The notes: a model not told the origin generated them from the letters alone. A DNA stretch of 64,000 nucleotides from Lachnoanaerobaculum sp. OBRC5-5 (GCF_000296385.1 NZ_JH815185.1:886317-950316); one strand, 5' to 3'. Positions 33,161 through 42,768 are shown, counted from the first letter of the stretch. A program made the numbers and translations.

Positions 33161-34228
33161 TTATTTATTATCAAATTTTTCAAGTGCATCCCATACACCT
33201 AGTATATACATTACACCAAGTGCTCTATCATACAAACCGTATCCCGGTCTACACTTCTCATCCCATATATGTCTTCCGTGGTCAGGACGAATATATCCTG
33301 TATATCCACAGTCGTGATAAGCCTTTATAATATCAAGGATTCCTACATCTCCGTCACAATCTCTATGTGAAACTTCCGAGAAATCTCCTCCCTCATAGTG
33401 CTTTACATTTCTTATATGTGCAAAGTAGATTCTGTCACAGTGCTTTCTTACTATATTTGCAACTCTGTTTTTCTCATTTGCTCCCAATGAACCTGAACAA
33501 AGTGTAAGTCCTGAATAAGGATTGTCTACAAGCTTTAAAAACTTGTCTATTGCGGCTTCATCAACCAAAAGTCTTGGAAGTCCGAAAATATCCCATGGCG
33601 GATCGTCCTGATGAATAGCCATCTTGATATTACATTCCTCACAAGTCGGCATAATCGCCTCAAGGAAATACTTTAAGTTCTCCCAAAGTTTTTCTTTTGT
33701 AACAGGCTTATATGCCTCGAAAAGTTCCTTCAGATGCTCAAGTCTTTCAGGCTCCCAACCCGGCATTGTATATCCCTTTGATCCTTCTATGATATATCTT
33801 GCCATCTCAATAGGATCTTCTCTGATAACTTTCTTTTCATAGAAAAGTGCATTTGACCCGTCAGGCAACTCATGATGTAAATCAGTTCTGGTCCAGTCAA
33901 ATACCGGCATAAAGTTGTAACATACAACCTTTACACCGAATTTTGCAAGATTTCTTAGAGTTGTTTTATAGTTTTCTATAAGTGCATCTCTTGTAGGTAA
34001 ACCTATCTTTATATCATCGTGAACATTTACAGATTCAACCACATCCATATTAAAGCCATATGGTTCCAGTTGCTTTCTTACTTCTTCGATTTCGGCCACT
34101 TCCCAAACTTCTCCTGCTGCCTTGTTGTGCAAGGCCCAAACAATACCTTCAACACCGGGAATCTGCTTGATTTGCTTTAAAGTAACGGAGTCATTTCCTT
34201 CTCCGTACCATCGCCAAGTCATTTGCAT
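33161..34228 (-). CDS. uxuA: mannonate dehydratase
   Basis: A 355-residue TIM-barrel enzyme that dehydrates D-mannonate to 2-keto-3-deoxygluconate in glucuronate breakdown. It starts MQMTWRWYG, with the metal-site residues in IKMAIHQDDPPWDIFG, TLCSGSLGA, IYFAHIRNVK and RPDHGRHIW (Cys, His and Asp ligands). Second gene of a two-gene unit after uxuB. No uxaC or transporter is in view, so the rest of the pathway lies elsewhere. Confidence 0.97.
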   Translation of the reverse strand: MQMTWRWYGEGNDSVTLKQIKQIPGVEGIVWALHNKAAGEVWEVAEIEEVRKQLEPYGFNMDVVESVNVHDDIKIGLPTRDALIENYKTTLRNLAKFGVKVVCYNFMPVFDWTRTDLHHELPDGSNALFYEKKVIREDPIEMARYIIEGSKGYTMPGWEPERLEHLKELFEAYKPVTKEKLWENLKYFLEAIMPTCEECNIKMAIHQDDPPWDIFGLPRLLVDEAAIDKFLKLVDNPYSGLTLCSGSLGANEKNRVANIVRKHCDRIYFAHIRNVKHYEGGDFSEVSHRDCDGDVGILDIIKAYHDCGYTGYIRPDHGRHIWDEKCRPGYGLYDRALGVMYILGVWDALEKFDNK

Positions 34229-34281
34229 AAATTTCTCCTTACTATAGTATCTATAAATATAAGTAACCTAAGTCACTGATA

Positions 34282-35892
34282 TTATCCCACATATTTCTTC
34301 AATGTCTCCCTTACAGCTCCCTTTCCTGCTATAAGTTCCACAAAGTATTTTTCTGCAAGCTCACCAAGTCCTGCTTCATATAAGTTTACTCCGAATATGG
34401 AAGCATCGCCAAACAACTTCTCAAGCTTTGAATGTACATCGCTGTCTCCAATATTTATATCTTCCACCATCGGAACCACCTTTTCAAGTAAAGGATCCGG
34501 ACTGAGTTCAAATTTATTTAAATTATCATCTGTTCCCATCAGATATCTTGCCCAACCTGCAAATACAAGAGGTATAAGCTTAAGATCCGAAACATTTAAA
34601 CTATCGTTTTTTTCATATGCCTTTATTGTCTCACCGAATCTTATTGCAAGCTTTTGTGATGTATCACAGGCAATTCTTTGCGGTGTATCCGGCATAAAAG
34701 GATTTGGAAGTCTTACTTCTACTACAGTATCTATGAAATCTTTAGGATTGATGATTCCCGGATCTGTAACTACCGGAAGCCCCTCTTTATACCCTATAGT
34801 TTTTATAAGTTTTGTAAGCTCACTGTCCTTCATCTCATCGCTGATTTTTTCATATCCCAAGAGACAACCGTATATTGCAAGTGCAGTATGAAGAGGATTA
34901 AGACAGGTGCATACCTTCATTCTCTCCACCATATCTACAACTTCACGCTTTGTAAACATTACTCCCCCTTCTTCAAGCTTCGGTCTGCCGTTTGGGAAGC
35001 TGTCCTCTATTACAAGGTACTCCGCCTCTTCCGCATTTACAAAAGGTGCCACGAATGTGTTCTTACTTGTCTTTACAAAGTCTACATCCTCTATACCGTC
35101 TTTAACAAGCATATCCATTACGGAGTCGGCAGGTCTCGGTGTTATTTTATCAATCATAGACCAAGGGAAACTTACCTTTTTTTCATCTTCCACATATTCT
35201 AAAAAGCCTTTATCGCAGACATTATTATCACACCAGTTCTTTGCAAATGCTACCACAGCAGCCTTAAGTTTGTCACCGTTATGTGAACAGTTATCCATAC
35301 TCACCATAGCTACAGGAAGAGCACCTGCCTTAAATCTCTCGTAAAGCATGGCACATACCTTACCCATGTAACTTGTGGCTTTATCAGGACCCACCTTAAA
35401 GTCCGCCTCTATACCTGCAGGAGTATTTCCGTTTCCGTCAACTACCGCATAACCTTTTTCGGTTATTGTAAAACTTACCATTTGAAGTGAAGGCTTTCTA
35501 AACAGCTCCTTTAAAGTTTCGTAGTCTGAATTTTGAGGATCCACTCTCAAAGACTCTACTACAGAGCCTACAATATTCTTCTCAACCGTTCCGTTACAGC
35601 AAAGTTTCATATATATTGTCAGATCGTCAAATGAATTGAATGCCTTATCTATTATTTCATAATCAAATCCCTCAGCAACAACAAGACCTATATCGGTTTT
35701 CTTTTCATTTAAAAGATTGTTTAAAACATTTGCCTGAAATGCTCTGAAAATGTTTCCTGCACCGAAATGTATCCAATTCGGATTTGCAAGTGTATTCTTT
35801 TTCACCTGCTCTCTGTCATACTTTGGTAGAGAGTATCCGAGTTTTTCCCAAGCTGCTGCATTTTCTAAAATACTTCTTTGATTGAGTTTCAT
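34282..35892 (-). CDS. uxuB: fructuronate reductase / mannitol dehydrogenase family
   Basis: A 536-residue polyol dehydrogenase of the long-chain mannitol dehydrogenase family. N-terminal Rossmann region with NWIHFGAGNIFRAFQ, the catalytic Lys region in CLNPLHTALAIYG and the C-terminal helical domain are present. Next to uxuA the likely reaction is fructuronate to mannonate with NADH. ATG 35892 after GAGGAG is preferred to the start at 35907. A 9-bp-arm dyad upstream may be its operator. Confidence 0.93.
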   Translation of the reverse strand: MKLNQRSILENAAAWEKLGYSLPKYDREQVKKNTLANPNWIHFGAGNIFRAFQANVLNNLLNEKKTDIGLVVAEGFDYEIIDKAFNSFDDLTIYMKLCCNGTVEKNIVGSVVESLRVDPQNSDYETLKELFRKPSLQMVSFTITEKGYAVVDGNGNTPAGIEADFKVGPDKATSYMGKVCAMLYERFKAGALPVAMVSMDNCSHNGDKLKAAVVAFAKNWCDNNVCDKGFLEYVEDEKKVSFPWSMIDKITPRPADSVMDMLVKDGIEDVDFVKTSKNTFVAPFVNAEEAEYLVIEDSFPNGRPKLEEGGVMFTKREVVDMVERMKVCTCLNPLHTALAIYGCLLGYEKISDEMKDSELTKLIKTIGYKEGLPVVTDPGIINPKDFIDTVVEVRLPNPFMPDTPQRIACDTSQKLAIRFGETIKAYEKNDSLNVSDLKLIPLVFAGWARYLMGTDDNLNKFELSPDPLLEKVVPMVEDINIGDSDVHSKLEKLFGDASIFGVNLYEAGLGELAEKYFVELIAGKGAVRETLKKYVG

Positions 35893-35920
35893 TATTCTTC
35901 TCCTCATTTTGACCTAAAAA

Positions 35921-35943
35921 GCTTATAAACGATATTTATAAGC
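35921..35943. promoter_or_regulatory. dyad upstream of uxuB
   Basis: GCTTATAAA and TTTATAAGC around CGATA, 29 bp before the uxuB start: a candidate operator for a glucuronate regulator. No regulator gene adjoins it. Confidence 0.5.
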
Positions 35944-36014
35944 CACGACTCCGACCTTAAAATATATTACAATTTACGTTGCCAGACATTCAATATTTTA
36001 TCATTTTTTCCATA

Positions 36015-36069
36015 TAAAAAGCAAGGCTGAACCGTTACAAAACTTCACTTTTATAACACTGTTCAGCCT
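36015..36069 (-). terminator. terminator after the thioredoxin reductase fusion gene
   Basis: AGGCTGAAC pairs with GTTCAGCCT over a 28-nt loop; TGCTTTTTATATGG follows on the minus strand. Confidence 0.75.
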
Positions 36070-36092
36070 ACTTAATTCAATAGTTTTAATGT

Positions 36093-37703
36093 TTAATTGT
36101 TTATATACTCAAGGACTTCTTCTATGCTCTTCTTACCGAAGAATACCTTGTCTTCATTCATTACCAAACATGGCACACTCATTACATGATATTTTTCTCT
36201 GAGATCCCCGAAATGATTTATATCATAAACTTGTGCATCAATATTCGGATTTAGAGAAGCAATTCTTTGTACCGCTACAACAAGGTCAGGACACATTGTA
36301 CAACTAAGTGATACTAAAATCTTAAATGACACTTTATCCTTTATTTCTAGTATCTTTTCTCTTATATCATCACTTAATCCCTGTCCCGGACCTGATACAT
36401 TGTATATACCCAGAATAAATGAAGTAAATTCATGTCCTCCCGGAACGCCGTGGAAAGCTAAACCGCTGAACTCTCCGTCTCTATGTATTTCTACAACAGG
36501 CGCCTTTGCTTCATCTTTTACCTCTTCAACAGATATCTTGTCTGTAAGTTTACCAAGCTCGGTCATATATGAAAGCAATTCTTTTGATACATCATCATCC
36601 TTCACAAATACCTTAAGTAAGATATCTTTTTCCATCTTACCGAATACGGTATTTAACTGTGCAAGCATATCAGATGAGAATAATCCTTCTTCCTTGACTT
36701 CTTCTTTCGGCAAACTTCCCTTTCCGGCTCCTGATTGCCTTATAGGAACTACCGGCTTGATACCTGTCTTTTTATGCATTACAGAGATATACTTTTCAAG
36801 TTCCGTTGCTGCAATACCTGCATCTCCGACAGTTGTTACAACCTGTCTAAGCGGCTTTATACAAACATCTCCGGCCGCATACAATCCGTCAATTGCAGTT
36901 TTCTTTGAGGCGTCTGTAATTACATATCCTCTTTCATCAAGTATTCCGAAGTCCTTTACCAAAGAGGTTGCCGGCTCATATCCTGCAAATACGAATACAC
37001 CGAAACCTTCCTTGTCTTCAAATACTTCTTCTTTACCTGTTTCATTGTTCTTATAAACAATTCTCTCAAGTACGTCTCCACCTTCAACTTTCACCACCTC
37101 GGTATGTGTAAGTACGGTAATTTTCTCATTATCATATGCATGTTGTGCTGTTGTTTTTGCACAGGTAAAGTCAGGCTCTCTGATAAGAATGGTTACATGC
37201 TTTGCATACTTTGTCAGGAATACGCTTTCTTCCGCAGCCGCAAAGCCTCCTCCTACAACAAAGACTTCCTTTCCTTTAAAGAATTCTCCGTCACATGTAG
37301 CACAATATGCAACACCATGACCCTTAAACTTTGCCTCACCTTCAAATCCGATCATTCTTGGTGATGCACCTGTTGCAAGTACTACTCCAAAGCACTCGAT
37401 ATCTCCCTTTGATGTATGGACCTTCTTGATATCACCGTCCATATCGATGGAGTCCACTGTAGCAAGTAAGAATTCGGCACCGAAGTTTTCCGCCTGTTTT
37501 CTCATCTGCTCTCCAAGCTTGGCTCCTGAGATATGCTCTATACCCGGATAATTTACAACTTCAGCGGTCAGAGTTATCTGACCGCCAAATTTTTCTTTTT
37601 CTATAACAAGTACACGATAATATGCTCTGGCTAAATAAATAGCCGCTGTCAGACCTGCAGGACCTCCGCCCACAATGACTGCATCATACATGTTTTTACT
37701 CAT
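36093..37703 (-). CDS. thioredoxin reductase fused to AhpF-like thioredoxin folds
   Basis: A 536-residue flavoprotein. Residues 1-305 are a thioredoxin reductase: FAD motif GGGPAGLTAA, redox CATC in YCATCDGEFF, NADPH motif VGGGFAAAEE and the late GDVCIKPLRQ. Residues 335-536 resemble the N-terminal double thioredoxin fold of AhpF, with a redox CTMC. The order is the reverse of AhpF. It follows ahpC by 15 nt, so it probably reduces that peroxiredoxin with NADPH or NADH. Confidence 0.9.
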   Translation of the reverse strand: MSKNMYDAVIVGGGPAGLTAAIYLARAYYRVLVIEKEKFGGQITLTAEVVNYPGIEHISGAKLGEQMRKQAENFGAEFLLATVDSIDMDGDIKKVHTSKGDIECFGVVLATGASPRMIGFEGEAKFKGHGVAYCATCDGEFFKGKEVFVVGGGFAAAEESVFLTKYAKHVTILIREPDFTCAKTTAQHAYDNEKITVLTHTEVVKVEGGDVLERIVYKNNETGKEEVFEDKEGFGVFVFAGYEPATSLVKDFGILDERGYVITDASKKTAIDGLYAAGDVCIKPLRQVVTTVGDAGIAATELEKYISVMHKKTGIKPVVPIRQSGAGKGSLPKEEVKEEGLFSSDMLAQLNTVFGKMEKDILLKVFVKDDDVSKELLSYMTELGKLTDKISVEEVKDEAKAPVVEIHRDGEFSGLAFHGVPGGHEFTSFILGIYNVSGPGQGLSDDIREKILEIKDKVSFKILVSLSCTMCPDLVVAVQRIASLNPNIDAQVYDINHFGDLREKYHVMSVPCLVMNEDKVFFGKKSIEEVLEYINN

Positions 37704-37717
37704 AATGTCCCCTAATA

Positions 37718-38281
37718 TTATAACTGACCTACAAGATCAAGACTTGGCTTTAATGTCTCAGCACCCGGCTGCCACTTAGCAGGGCAAACCTGATCGCCAT
37801 GCTCATGAACGAACTGGCAAGCACGAAGCTTTCTTAAAAGCTCTTCAGCGTTTCTTCCTACGCCACCTGCGTTTACTTCATAAGAAACGATCTTTCCGTC
37901 AGGATTGATGATGAAAGAACCTCTCTCTGCCAAACCGTTCTCCTCGATATATACTTCAAAATCTCTTGAAAGTACATGTGTAGGATCTGCAAGCATCGGA
38001 TACTCAATCTTTGAGATACGCTCTGAATGATCATGCCATGCCTTATGTGTGAAATGTGTATCTGTTGAAACTGAATAGATCTCACATCCTGCCTCTTTAA
38101 ACTCCTTATAATTCTTCTGTAAATCCTCCAACTCTGTAGGACATACAAATGTGAAATCTGCAGGATAGAAGAAGAATACACTCCACTTTCCTAAGATATC
38201 CTTCTTAGATACTTCAACGAAATCTCCCTTATGAAATCCCTGTACGCTAAACTCTCCAACTTCTTTGTTAATTAATGACAT
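37718..38281 (-). CDS. ahpC: peroxiredoxin AhpC
   Basis: A 187-residue typical two-Cys peroxiredoxin that reduces peroxides. Peroxidatic Cys in DFTFVCPTELEDL (about residue 47), resolving Cys in the C-terminal GDQVCPAKW, and the catalytic Thr/Arg surroundings are intact. Electrons should come from the reductase fusion encoded next. Its promoter region holds two dyads. Confidence 0.97.
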   Translation of the reverse strand: MSLINKEVGEFSVQGFHKGDFVEVSKKDILGKWSVFFFYPADFTFVCPTELEDLQKNYKEFKEAGCEIYSVSTDTHFTHKAWHDHSERISKIEYPMLADPTHVLSRDFEVYIEENGLAERGSFIINPDGKIVSYEVNAGGVGRNAEELLRKLRACQFVHEHGDQVCPAKWQPGAETLKPSLDLVGQL

Positions 38282-38358
38282 AACTGCCTCCTTATATAAA
38301 TAAAATATTTTTTTTCTAAATCAGTATAGGAAATATCTTTACTCAAAAGGTAAATGAT

Positions 38359-38414
38359 AGGTTTTCCTAACCTGTTGTTATTATATTTACCATAAAATTA
38401 TTGTATACACAATA
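38359..38414. promoter_or_regulatory. ahpC upstream dyads
   Basis: AGGTT-N5-AACCT (38359-38373) and the near-palindrome TATTGTATACACAATA (38399-38414), with TATAAT between them on the minus strand. Candidate sites for a peroxide sensor; they do not match the B. subtilis PerR box. Confidence 0.4.
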
Positions 38415-38503
38415 GCATTTTTGTAATTTCGGCGTTTTAACTAATAATAATTCCTATTATTATGAATTATTTTACACTAAAAAGCAAACAATATCTTTAT
38501 TAT

Positions 38504-38530
38504 AAAAAAGGATGCGATCATCTCGCATCC
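38504..38530 (-). terminator. terminator after truA
   Basis: GGATGCGA and TCGCATCC around a 5-nt loop, then TTTTTTATAA on the minus strand. It overlaps nothing essential of ahpC. Confidence 0.9.
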
Positions 38531-38533
38531 TGC

Positions 38534-39271
38534 TTAAATATATTCAATTTCAACCAAAGTCAGTCCCTTTGCAGGCATTGTCTGCCCTGCAAGTTTTCTG
38601 TTTTTTACTTTCATTATCTCTGTGATATAACTTGGCGGATAAACGCCCATACCTACCTTTATCAGAGTACCTGCTATAATACGAATCATATTGTAGAGGA
38701 AACCGTCACCTCTTATTACAACAGTGATCATATCTTCATCCTGTAACACTTCCAAAGAAAAGATGGTTCTTACAGGTGATGAGGCCTGAGATTTCTGTGA
38801 GCAAAAGCTTGTAAAATCATGTGTTCCTATAAAGTATCCGCTTGCCTCTCTCATCTTCTCAACATCCAGATTGAAATAGCAAAAATGTGCATAAAGTCTT
38901 TCTGTAGGTATATCAATCTTTCGATTCAAAATTCTATAGGTATATGTCTTTATACAGTCATTCTTTCTCGGATGCCAACCTGCTTCAACCTCGTCGGAAT
39001 ATTGTATTCTGATATCATCCGGAAGTCTTTGATTTATGGCAAATGCAAACTTATCTGCCGCCATTCTAGCATTGGTATCAAATACGGCCACATTTCCATA
39101 GGCATGTACTCCCGAGTCTGTTCTGGAGGCACCTATTATCTCTATTTCTTCACCTGTAAGTTTTGAAATGGCATTATTTAATACTTCTTCTATAGTTATT
39201 CCGTTAGGCTGCTTTTGCCAGCCGCAATAGTTTGTACCGTCATAGGATACTATAAGTCTTATTCTTCTCAT
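38534..39271 (-). CDS. truA: tRNA pseudouridine(38-40) synthase TruA
   Basis: A 245-residue pseudouridine synthase acting on positions 38-40 of tRNA anticodon arms. Start RRIRLIVSYDGTNYCGWQKQ, catalytic Asp in ASRTDSGVHAYGNVAVF, and RNKTYTYRI-like and FLYNMIRIIAGTLIKVG blocks are typical. ATG 39271 after AGTAGGG replaces an upstream in-frame start at 39304 inside ecfT. Its place after ecfA1-ecfA2-ecfT is the standard Firmicutes arrangement. Confidence 0.96.
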   Translation of the reverse strand: MRRIRLIVSYDGTNYCGWQKQPNGITIEEVLNNAISKLTGEEIEIIGASRTDSGVHAYGNVAVFDTNARMAADKFAFAINQRLPDDIRIQYSDEVEAGWHPRKNDCIKTYTYRILNRKIDIPTERLYAHFCYFNLDVEKMREASGYFIGTHDFTSFCSQKSQASSPVRTIFSLEVLQDEDMITVVIRGDGFLYNMIRIIAGTLIKVGMGVYPPSYITEIMKVKNRKLAGQTMPAKGLTLVEIEYI

Positions 39272-39275
39272 TACC

Positions 39276-40082
39276 CTACTTCCTAAAAACAAAAACCAAA
39301 GCAATACAAATAAGCATATATATCAAATAATATAAATATGCAATTATATCAATCTTCTTATATTTTAAAGGTTTCAGCTTGGTTCTGCCCTCACCTCCGT
39401 GATAGCATCTGGCTTCCATCGCCATAGCAAGATCTGTAGCTCTTCTCATTGCTGAAATGAAAAGCGGTACAAGAAGAGGTACCATTGCCTTTGCTTTTTG
39501 TATTATATTTCCCGACTCAAAATCGGCACCTCTTGCCATCTGAGCCTTCATTATTTTATCTGTTTCCTCTATCAATATTGGAATAAATCTAAGTGCAATC
39601 GACATCATCATTGATATCTCATGTACAGGTATCTTTATAACTTTCAAAAATCCCATGCTTTTTTCAAGACCGTCTGTAAGTGCATTAGGAGTTGTAGTCA
39701 ATGTCATTACAGATGATCCCACTATAAGGAAAATCAATCTCAGTCCCATGAATATTGAAACTCTGATACCTTCTTTTGTTATTTTAATTATCCACAGTTT
39801 GAATACTACTTCTCCGTCAGTCAAAAATAAATTAAAGCTAACACTGATAATCAAAAGTATTAGGACAGCTTTCAGCCCCTTTATCATGAATTTTACAGGA
39901 ACCTTTGAAAGCGAAATAGCAACTACTAAAAAGAGTGTTGCCAAAGCGTATCCCGGCCATGAATTTGCTATGAACAGAGAAATAATAAAAATCATGGTTC
40001 CAAAAAGCTTTGTTCTCGGATCAAGTCTATGTATTACAGAATCTATTGGGTAATATTGTCCCAATGTAATATCTCTAAGCAT
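39276..40082 (-). CDS. ecfT: ECF transporter transmembrane subunit EcfT
   Basis: A 268-residue membrane coupling subunit of group II energy-coupling factor transporters for vitamins and metals. The start GQYYPIDSVIHRLDPRTKL and the two ATPase-contact motifs (AQMARGADFESG, AMEARCYHGGEGRT, each with Ala-Arg-Gly type) are present. It overlaps ecfA2 by 8 nt. It serves substrate-binding S components encoded elsewhere in the genome. Confidence 0.95.
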   Translation of the reverse strand: MLRDITLGQYYPIDSVIHRLDPRTKLFGTMIFIISLFIANSWPGYALATLFLVVAISLSKVPVKFMIKGLKAVLILLIISVSFNLFLTDGEVVFKLWIIKITKEGIRVSIFMGLRLIFLIVGSSVMTLTTTPNALTDGLEKSMGFLKVIKIPVHEISMMMSIALRFIPILIEETDKIMKAQMARGADFESGNIIQKAKAMVPLLVPLFISAMRRATDLAMAMEARCYHGGEGRTKLKPLKYKKIDIIAYLYYLIYMLICIALVFVFRK

Positions 40083-40950
40083 TTTTATCCTTCCTCTTAA
40101 TATATTCTAATATTTTATCCCTGGCTTCTTCTATTGTGGTAATATCGTCTCCCAAGTCTACACCTTCTTTTTTAAGTCTCTCCACTATATAAGTTATTCC
40201 CGGCGCACTAAGTCCTATGCTCTCAAGATATTTATACTTCTTGAAAACTTCCTTAGGCGTTCCGTCTAAAACAAGCTCACCGGCATTCATAACAAGCAAT
40301 CTGTCGACATACTTTGCTACGTCCTCCATACTGTGTGAAACTAAAATGACTGTCATATCCCTTGATTTTTTCAATTCTATAATTTCGTCAAAGAGCTCAT
40401 CTCTTCCCTTAGGATCAAGTCCTGCTGTAGGCTCATCTAAGATAAGCACTTCCGGATTCATAGCTAAAACTCCGGCTATGGCTACTCTTCTTTTTTGTCC
40501 TCCGGAAAGTTCAAAAGGTGATTTTTTATAATAACTTTCATCAAGGCCAACCAAAGCAAGGCTTTCCTTTGCTCTTGCTTCCACCACATCTTCAGGAAGC
40601 TTTTGATTTCTCGGACCAAATTCCACATCTGAAAGTACATCCACCTCAAAGAGCTGATGCTCGGGATATTGGAAAACCAAACCTACCTTTTGTCTTAAAA
40701 GTTTCATATCATACTTTGCTGTATATATATTTTCTCCGTTAAAAAAAAGCTCACCTGAAGTAGCCTTTATCAGTCCGTTCAAGTGCTGTATCAAAGTAGA
40801 TTTTCCGGATCCGGTATGTCCGATAATACCCACAAACTCACCCTTTTTGATGGTAAATGATACATCCTTTATGGCGTACTGTTCAAATGCAGTTCCTTCT
40901 CCATATATAAAGTTTAATTTCTTTGCTTCTATTTGCACATTATCTTGCAT
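40075..40950 (-). CDS. ecfA2: ECF transporter ATPase EcfA2
   Basis: A 291-residue ATPase: Walker A GHTGSGKST, Q-loop VFQYPEHQLFE, signature LSGGQKRR, Walker B VLILDEPTAGLDP and switch His LVSHSMEDV. The Q-loop YPEHQLF and the C-terminal helical addition are typical of the A2 member. ATG 40950 has GGAG at the right distance; an in-frame TTG at 40962 is not preferred. It pairs with EcfA1, encoded 18 nt upstream. Confidence 0.95.
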   Translation of the reverse strand: MQDNVQIEAKKLNFIYGEGTAFEQYAIKDVSFTIKKGEFVGIIGHTGSGKSTLIQHLNGLIKATSGELFFNGENIYTAKYDMKLLRQKVGLVFQYPEHQLFEVDVLSDVEFGPRNQKLPEDVVEARAKESLALVGLDESYYKKSPFELSGGQKRRVAIAGVLAMNPEVLILDEPTAGLDPKGRDELFDEIIELKKSRDMTVILVSHSMEDVAKYVDRLLVMNAGELVLDGTPKEVFKKYKYLESIGLSAPGITYIVERLKKEGVDLGDDITTIEEARDKILEYIKRKDKNA

Positions 40951-40968
40951 TATTATCTCCAAATGTGT

Positions 40969-41823
40969 TTATTTTAATATCGGTAAAAGGCTGTCTACAA
41001 GCTCATCCAATGTAAGTATGCCGTCCGGTAAATCAAGTCCTGATTGTTTCAGTTCAAATGCAAGCTCTGTAGTACTTGGTACGTCAAGTCGAAGTTTCTT
41101 TAATTCCTCCACATGTGAGAAAACCTCTTTCGGTGTGCCGTCCATAACTATCTTACCCTCATCCATAACTATAACTCTGTCGGCTTCTATAACCTCTTCC
41201 ATATAGTGAGTAATCAGTATTACCGTGATATTTTCTTTTTTATTTAATTCAAGAACCGTCTTTATAACTTCTTTTCTTCCGTTCGGATCAAGCATCGCGG
41301 TAGGCTCGTCAAGTACAATACATTTAGGCTTCATTGCCATAATACCCGCTATAGCCACTCTTTGCTTTTGTCCGCCTGAAAGTTTATTCGGAGATTTATA
41401 TCTGTAAGCGGTCATTCCTACCGCCTCAAGTGCGGCATCCACTCTCTTCCACATATCATCTGTCGGAATACCGATATTTTCAGGCCCGAATGCCACATCT
41501 TCTTCCACTACATTTCCTATGATCTGATTATCCGGATTTTGGAATACCATTCCTACCATCTTCCTCAAATCAAGAAGTGTTTCATCATTTGCCGTATCCA
41601 AATCAGAGATAAATACAGTACCTTCTGTAGGTAATAATATACCGTTTAAATGTTTTGCAAATGTAGATTTTCCCGAGCCGTTATGTCCTAAAATCGCCAC
41701 AAAATCGCCTTGTGTAATATCAATATTTAAATTATTGATAGCTCTTTTTACATCCTCTACATTGTCCGCTTCATCTCTTGTTATATAATCAAATATAAGC
41801 TTTGTTGCTTTTACTATTCCCAT
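40969..41823 (-). CDS. ecfA1: ECF transporter ATPase EcfA1
   Basis: A 284-residue ATPase, first of the module: Walker [11 protein letters not shown]-loop [12 protein letters not shown], signature LSGGQKQR, Walker [14 protein letters not shown] and switch His LITHYMEE. The Q-loop PDNQ distinguishes the A1 type from EcfA2. It forms the heterodimeric motor with EcfA2 on EcfT. A tRNA-Arg gene and a terminator precede it. Confidence 0.95.
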   Translation of the reverse strand: MGIVKATKLIFDYITRDEADNVEDVKRAINNLNIDITQGDFVAILGHNGSGKSTFAKHLNGILLPTEGTVFISDLDTANDETLLDLRKMVGMVFQNPDNQIIGNVVEEDVAFGPENIGIPTDDMWKRVDAALEAVGMTAYRYKSPNKLSGGQKQRVAIAGIMAMKPKCIVLDEPTAMLDPNGRKEVIKTVLELNKKENITVILITHYMEEVIEADRVIVMDEGKIVMDGTPKEVFSHVEELKKLRLDVPSTTELAFELKQSGLDLPDGILTLDELVDSLLPILK

Positions 41824-41850
41824 ATTTTCCTTTTACTTACTTTTTATAAA

Positions 41851-41879
41851 ACAAAAACCTCAGCAAGGTTGCTGAGGTT
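41851..41879 (-). terminator. terminator after tRNA-Arg
   Basis: AACCTCAGCAA and TTGCTGAGGTT, then TTTGTTTTA on the minus strand. Confidence 0.85.
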
Positions 41880-41886
41880 CTAATAA

Positions 41887-41960
41887 CGTGCGTGAGAAGA
41901 TTCGAACTCCCGACACCTTGGTCCGTAGCCAAGTGCTCTATCCAGCTGAGCTACACACAC
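41887..41960 (-). tRNA. tRNA-Arg (ACG)
   Basis: A 74-nt cloverleaf on the minus strand: acceptor GTGTGTG pairs with CACGCAC, anticodon stem CTTGG/CCAAG with loop CTACGGA gives ACG (read as ICG after editing), T arm GGGAGTTCGAATCTTC. No encoded CCA. Confidence 0.95.
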
Positions 41961-42001
41961 ATTGCAAGTACATATTCTACATTAGTGTTTTGTGTTTGTC
42001 A

Positions 42002-42056
42002 ATAGGATTTAAATATTTAAATAAAAACTATAGGATTTAAATATTTAAATAAAAAC
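42002..42056. repeat. tandem duplication of 28 bp over the traX-like gene end
   Basis: Two copies of a 27-bp unit beginning ATAGGATTTAAATATTT (42002-42028 and 42030-42056), separated by one base. The second copy encodes the last residues and stop of the upstream gene (42037). Confidence 0.85.
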
Positions 42057-42768
42057 GTAAAATACCCAAAATGAGTATATGTACAGGATAAAAAAGATAA
42101 TTGAACCACTTATATTGTTTACCTCTTTTTCCGTTATAGGTTAGAGTCATAAAAAATCCCAGGCATGAATATAACTCTTTTATAATAGATAAATACCCAA
42201 GCCCTGCTCCAAGTAAAGGTTTATCATAAAAAATATAGAAAATATACGCCGCTACTACCGCGTGGTAATCATAGTCAAGGCTAAGTTCCATTGCCGACAG
42301 TCCTGAAAATATAACTATTATAATAGAAACTGTATACCATAAAACTTTACTCTTAATCTTCCCTTTTAAGGTATCTATTATCCATATAGTTATTAGACAT
42401 AGTGCCAGAGTAAACATCATATTGTTCCAATACGGATTAAAGAATGTTTTCGATGTAAACATATCAAATGGTACTTCAGATATCACTCCGAACACTGTCA
42501 AAGTAAGCAGATATTTCTTCCTGTTTTTTGTTTTATAAAATCCTTCCACTATAAAAAACACAAAAATAGGGAAAGCAATTCTTCCCAATACCGAGAATAT
42601 ATTTGACAAGTACAATAAAAATCCGCTTCCGTCAAGTAAAGGTGTTATAAGAGCATTGTTTACATGATCAATAAGCATTGAAATAAATGCTATGTATTTT
42701 AGCTTTGCTCCTGAAAAGATTTGAATTTTTTTTAATTTATCAGATTCAAATCGTTTATTTAATTCCAT
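42037..42768 (-). CDS. TraX-family membrane protein
   Basis: A 243-residue polytopic membrane protein with about eight helices. GAKLKYIAFISMLIDHVN near the start and IAFPIFVFFIVEGFYKTKN are hallmarks of the TraX family (acyltransferase 3-like), named for the F-plasmid pilin N-acetylase, but widespread in chromosomes with unknown substrates. ATG 42768 after GAGGGA is preferred to 42780. A single gene; no conjugation genes adjoin it. Confidence 0.85.
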   Translation of the reverse strand: MELNKRFESDKLKKIQIFSGAKLKYIAFISMLIDHVNNALITPLLDGSGFLLYLSNIFSVLGRIAFPIFVFFIVEGFYKTKNRKKYLLTLTVFGVISEVPFDMFTSKTFFNPYWNNMMFTLALCLITIWIIDTLKGKIKSKVLWYTVSIIIVIFSGLSAMELSLDYDYHAVVAAYIFYIFYDKPLLGAGLGYLSIIKELYSCLGFFMTLTYNGKRGKQYKWFNYLFYPVHILILGILRFYLNI

